Source of the DNA: Romboutsia sedimentorum
Lineage (GTDB): Bacteria; Bacillota; Clostridia; Peptostreptococcales; Peptostreptococcaceae
DNA length: 64,000 nt
NCBI RefSeq assembly: GCF_030131845.1
Contig: NZ_JASKYM010000001.1
Coordinates: 434,001-498,000, forward strand
Direction of reading: 5' to 3'
A model generated the notes under the pieces. The model searched no databases and was not told the DNA's origin. It worked only from the letters and a program-made list of their open reading frames with translations. Positions 60,912 to 64,000 of this stretch are shown in pieces; position 1 is the first letter of the stretch, and each line of letters begins with the position of its first letter. The translations under genes were made by a program, and so were the position numbers.

Positions 60912-61608
60912 TTATTCAAGGGCACACTTTTTAATAATCGTATTTCCATCTACTACCTGGATTATCTGAAAATTATACCCTAACCCAAGTTTTTTTAATT
61001 CTTGATTTGAAGTTCCAACACAATATAATGTATATATTTTATCTGCACTCATCTTAATATCTGTATTTAATATTTGCCCAATTCCCTCTGATGGAAGAAC
61101 TCCTACTTGATAAGTTCCTGTAAGAATTTCCGTATATTTATTGCCACTGTTACTGTCTACTTTTCTAGCTAATTTATATCCCTCTGACGCCATAAGAAAT
61201 ATTAATGAATCTGGAGTTAAATTATAAAATCTAACAACTGATTTATTAGGTTTTGATTCTTGTTCAACATTATCTATTATCGGCACTAATTTCAAATTAT
61301 TTAAATCTCCTGTAACTGCAAGGGTCATTAATTGACCTCCTATGATTTCTACATCATTAACCTCAAGAATGGGATTCTGTTTAGTGTTAGCTAGATAAAC
61401 TTGAATACTATAGGTTCCTCCAGTTCCAGTTACATAAGAGCTAATTTGTACTGCTTTTAAATCTTTAGCTAATACAAAGTTCATTATTCATATATACGTC
61501 TAAAGCTCCTGGCTTAATTAAAGAATTAAATACTCTAATAAATGAATACTGAGAAGTTAAACAAGGAGGTAATGGAGCATCCACAAGTTCACGATGATTA
61601 CGAAGCAT
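60912..61608 (-). pseudogene. DUF4397-domain protein, frameshifted
   Basis: The ATG at 61608 behind AAGGATGTG begins MLRNHRELVDAPLPPC, then FIRVFNSLIKPGALDVYMNN, a typical DUF4397 opening. One extra base near 61486 shifts the frame, and a stop follows. The rest continues from 61484 in another frame (NFVLAKDLKAVQISSYVTG, then two more beta repeats such as VVRFYNLTPDSLIFLM). Without the insertion it would be about 231 residues. DUF4397 proteins are beta-rich cell-surface domains, often paired with spore or wall proteins. Possibly a sequencing error. Confidence 0.75.
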
Positions 61609-61987
61609 AAAAACACATCCTTATTATTTAATATTAGTGTAGTAATAATAGTATTATATGAATATAACTAAAAATTGTTATGCTATACATTAATTAATGT
61701 TCCTTAATTTAAGGCTATTTCCAATAATTTAATGTAGATTTATCCCCCTAAATATACATTAAGGCCTAGTATGTGAATATACTAAAAACATATTTAAAAT
61801 AAGAATAAATACCTTGATAATATTTATAGATTTATATGATTTTATGAGTGAAGTTAGCTTTATTGACATAATAAAAAAGGTATTATGGGTATTAATGTTG
61901 AATTTTTAATATCATTGGATAAATTTGTAAAATTATTTCTTATGAATACTTTCAATCTACAATACAAGGGAAGGAACATAAACGTTT
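61609..61987. other. Intergenic region before metallophosphoesterase gene
   Basis: About 380 AT-rich bases between divergent genes. A 60-codon ORF starting at 61885 runs into the next gene in another frame and has no supported start, so it is probably chance. No strong promoter or structure stands out. Confidence 0.45.
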
Positions 61988-63412
61988 ATGGACAAAAAAC
62001 TATTAGGGTGCATTATAGGGGTATGTACACTATTAATATCAGGATGCACATCTACAAAAACAACTGATATAAGTGTATTAGCAACTACAGATTTACATGG
62101 AGTAATACCATACGAGCTAAATAATTATGTAGCAAGCGAAAAAAAGAAAGATAAAAATCTAACTTTGGTAGATGCAGGAGATTTTTATGATAGAGAATTT
62201 GGGACATCGGAGGATATGCAAAAATTTTCAGAACAAATAAATCAGGATAGCAAAAATGAAGATGTTAAGCATAGAGAAATTCCTATTGCAAAGGAAATGA
62301 AAGAAGTTGGTTATGATACTATAACTCTTGGAAATCATGAGTTTATATGTAATGGTAAACTTAGTTTAGATAATATTATAGATGATTTTGAAAAACAAGG
62401 AATAAGTGTTTTATCAGCAAATACATACAAGAAAAATGGAGATAGTTATACAAAACCTTATGTTATAAAAGAAATTAAAACTTCAGAGGGAACTGTTAAG
62501 TTAGGTATATTGGGTCTTACTATTAAAGAAGTTGGAGAAAGTAAAGAATTTGTGGGTGATAAATTAGTCCCTACTAAATCATTAGAGCTAAAAGACCAAA
62601 AGCAGTACAATGGAGATTTATATATGAATGACTTAGTAGAAGATGCTAAAAAATGGGTTAAGGTTATGAATGAAAAAGAAGATGCTGATATTATAGTAGC
62701 AGTTGCACATACAGGAGAAAAACCTAAAAAGCCTAAAAATCCAGGAAATAGAATACAAGATTTGGCACAGCAAGTTGACGGTATTGATGCAATAGTTGCC
62801 GGGCATAATCATGTTCAAATCAAACAAAACAATTATAAAAATAAGTCTGGTGAAGATGTTATAGTTACAGAGCCTGGTAAACATGGAGAGTGTATTTCAA
62901 AAATTAATTTCAAGCTAGAAAAAACTAAAAAGGGCTGGGATATTGTTGATAAATCTAGTGATATAGCTCAGTTTGATGAAAGTAAAAAACACTTTAAAGA
63001 ATTATTTGATAACGGGGTAAAACTTGATATGGGAATATTCGAGATGGGTGAAAAATTAGGCGAAGAAATAAGTCTATCAAAGGTAAGTTCTTTAAAATGG
63101 GATAAGGGATATGTATTTAAACCAGGAACTTCAAGAGAAAAAATATATGATACTGTAGGTTCTAAGTTCTATAGAATTACTGAAAGTGATGATGCTTATA
63201 GGGTTATACTTATGGATGGAGATAAAGTTGTTTATTTTTCAACTTGGAGTAATGATTTAATCCCATATAATTTTGAATTTGATAGTGCAGATTTTAAAGA
63301 TGAAATTTTAACTTTAACTCCTGGGAAAAATGATTATTTTAAGGTTGAAAAAGGCAAGAAACATCCAATGACTAGTAGTCCTTCTATTAAACTAAATTAT
63401 ATTTCTAAATAG
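61988..63412 (+). CDS. Metallophosphoesterase / 5'-nucleotidase-like lipoprotein
   Basis: 474 residues. A lipobox (LLISGCTS, Cys near 20) anchors it outside the membrane. The calcineurin-type core (about 28-300) shows LATTDLHGVI, LVDAGDF, LGNHEFICNG, VAHTGEKP and VAGHNHVQI, so the five metal-binding motifs are complete. The C-terminal 150 residues correspond to the 5'-nucleotidase end domain. It likely removes phosphate from extracellular nucleotides or 2',3'-cyclic nucleotides. GGAAGGA site. Confidence 0.87.
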   Translation: MDKKLLGCIIGVCTLLISGCTSTKTTDISVLATTDLHGVIPYELNNYVASEKKKDKNLTLVDAGDFYDREFGTSEDMQKFSEQINQDSKNEDVKHREIPIAKEMKEVGYDTITLGNHEFICNGKLSLDNIIDDFEKQGISVLSANTYKKNGDSYTKPYVIKEIKTSEGTVKLGILGLTIKEVGESKEFVGDKLVPTKSLELKDQKQYNGDLYMNDLVEDAKKWVKVMNEKEDADIIVAVAHTGEKPKKPKNPGNRIQDLAQQVDGIDAIVAGHNHVQIKQNNYKNKSGEDVIVTEPGKHGECISKINFKLEKTKKGWDIVDKSSDIAQFDESKKHFKELFDNGVKLDMGIFEMGEKLGEEISLSKVSSLKWDKGYVFKPGTSREKIYDTVGSKFYRITESDDAYRVILMDGDKVVYFSTWSNDLIPYNFEFDSADFKDEILTLTPGKNDYFKVEKGKKHPMTSSPSIKLNYISK

Positions 63413-63453
63413 AATTTTAATAAAAAAGTTAATTTTAATTTGACAATGAAAAA

Positions 63454-63476
63454 GGCACATTATTTTATAATGTGCC
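63454..63476 (-). terminator. Terminator after right-edge GNAT gene
   Basis: GGCACATTAT and ATAATGTGCC form a 10-bp stem; the minus strand continues TTTTTCATT. Confidence 0.8.
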
Positions 63477-63526
63477 AATTGTTATGCATTGCTAAATCAC
63501 TATTTCTGATAGTTATTAAAAATTAG

Positions 63527-64000
63527 TTAATTACTTTGTTTTATATAATCTTCTTTAGTTAGAGCATATATTAAATGGAACACTCCTTTTCCGTTATGTT
63601 CTCTCATATAATCATCTATAACTTTCATACCTAATCTTTTAGCCACTTTGCTTGAACTAGTATTTTCAGGAATTACTTGTGCTATATACCTATCAGCACC
63701 AAGAGTATTAAATATATAATCTCCACATTCTTTAATTCCTTCTGTTGCATACCCCTTACCCCAAAATTTTTCTTTTAATATGTAAGCTACTTCAATATAC
63801 TCAGTTGCTTTTATTGTTACTGGAAGTATGCCCATTATACCAACAACTTCATTTGTTGATTTTTCTACAGCTAAATAATAGCTATATCCAAAGACCTCAT
63901 ATTGTTCTATAATTTTATCTATCCATGCTTGAACTTCTTCATCTGAATAAGTTTTTCCCCATCCAACAGACATTAACTTTTTATCTTGTAAAATAATTTT
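63527..64000 (-). CDS. GNAT acetyltransferase, 5-prime end outside window
   Basis: The frame is open to the window edge. An ATG at 63973 lacks a ribosome binding site, and nine codons before it (ILQDKKLM) fit the usual RimJ/RimL sequence, so the true start lies outside. Visible are GWGKTYSDEEVQAWI, the acetyl-CoA motif EVAYILKEKFWGKGYATEGI, and ADRYIAQVIPENTSSSKVAKRLGM. This is a RimJ/RimL-type N-acetyltransferase; substrate unknown. Confidence 0.83.
   Translation of the reverse strand, partial: KIILQDKKLMSVGWGKTYSDEEVQAWIDKIIEQYEVFGYSYYLAVEKSTNEVVGIMGILPVTIKATEYIEVAYILKEKFWGKGYATEGIKECGDYIFNTLGADRYIAQVIPENTSSSKVAKRLGMKVIDDYMREHNGKGVFHLIYALTKEDYIKQSN

Noticed and set aside
61885-62067. 60-residue ORF before the metallophosphoesterase
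   Set aside because: No ribosome binding site, and it overlaps the lipoprotein start in another frame.
1-64000. CRISPR array, tRNA or rRNA genes
   Set aside because: No regularly spaced repeats and no tRNA or rRNA signatures were seen on either strand.

Overview
The window is AT-rich, dense in genes, and carries strong GGAGG-type ribosome binding sites, many TTG/GTG starts and short intergenic gaps closed by stem-loop terminators. Together with the gene families present (clostridial c-di-GMP-I riboswitch, T-box leader, archaeal-type AspRS, PRD regulator, many GNATs, DUF975, SdpRI) this points to a clostridial Firmicute, most likely of the Peptostreptococcaceae (Paraclostridium/Paeniclostridium/Romboutsia type). 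The family-level assignment is inference. No rRNA, tRNA or CRISPR array was seen.

Layout. 1-5.2 kb: two near-identical copies of an ATP-grasp gene (the left one broken by a nonsense codon) flank a small membrane protein, an ECF sigma/anti-sigma pair, a decayed S41 lipoprotein and a flavodoxin-like reductase. 5.2-9.4 kb: a promoter with a perfect palindromic operator drives two membrane proteins (DUF3100-like plus a 4-TM partner) and an M20 amidohydrolase, facing a multi-domain regulator. 9.4-24 kb: an accessory stretch of GNAT acetyltransferases, small enzymes and gene debris. It also holds an AspRS gene behind a partly doubled T-box leader, a complete IS1595-type element with passenger ORFs and 8-bp target duplications, MTA/SAH nucleosidase, an SdpR/SdpI pair, a CPBP protease and a remnant of a second one. 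24-30 kb: a small regulator/membrane pair, a possible structured RNA after an amidase gene, a zinc-protease lipoprotein, small membrane proteins and a Ca2+/Na+ antiporter.

30-36 kb: a sugar operon read leftward: mannose-6-phosphate isomerase, PTS EIIBC, EIIA and a PRD/BglG-type activator, with an internal promoter and cre-like site. 36-42 kb: membrane protein, SPFH protein, MATE pump, DUF975 protein and DEAD-box helicase. 42-45 kb: HPF, then an OhrR-like regulator with an OhrR-like operator ahead of two tandem DUF5692-like membrane proteins. 45-53 kb: two paralogous bitopic proteins, DUF134 plus Mrp ATPase, GNAT, MATE, LysR, MazG-like. 53-64 kb: a GH18 chitinase behind a c-di-GMP-I riboswitch, an S41 protease lipoprotein, VanZ-like protein, a second ECF sigma/anti-sigma pair, a HExxH protein, a frameshifted DUF4397 gene, a metallophosphoesterase lipoprotein and a GNAT cut by the window edge.

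The region shows much gene duplication and decay: at least eight broken genes or fragments. The least explained systems are the DUF3100/4-TM/M20 cassette, the OhrR-like/DUF5692 cassette, the passenger-carrying IS and the structured region after the amidase gene.
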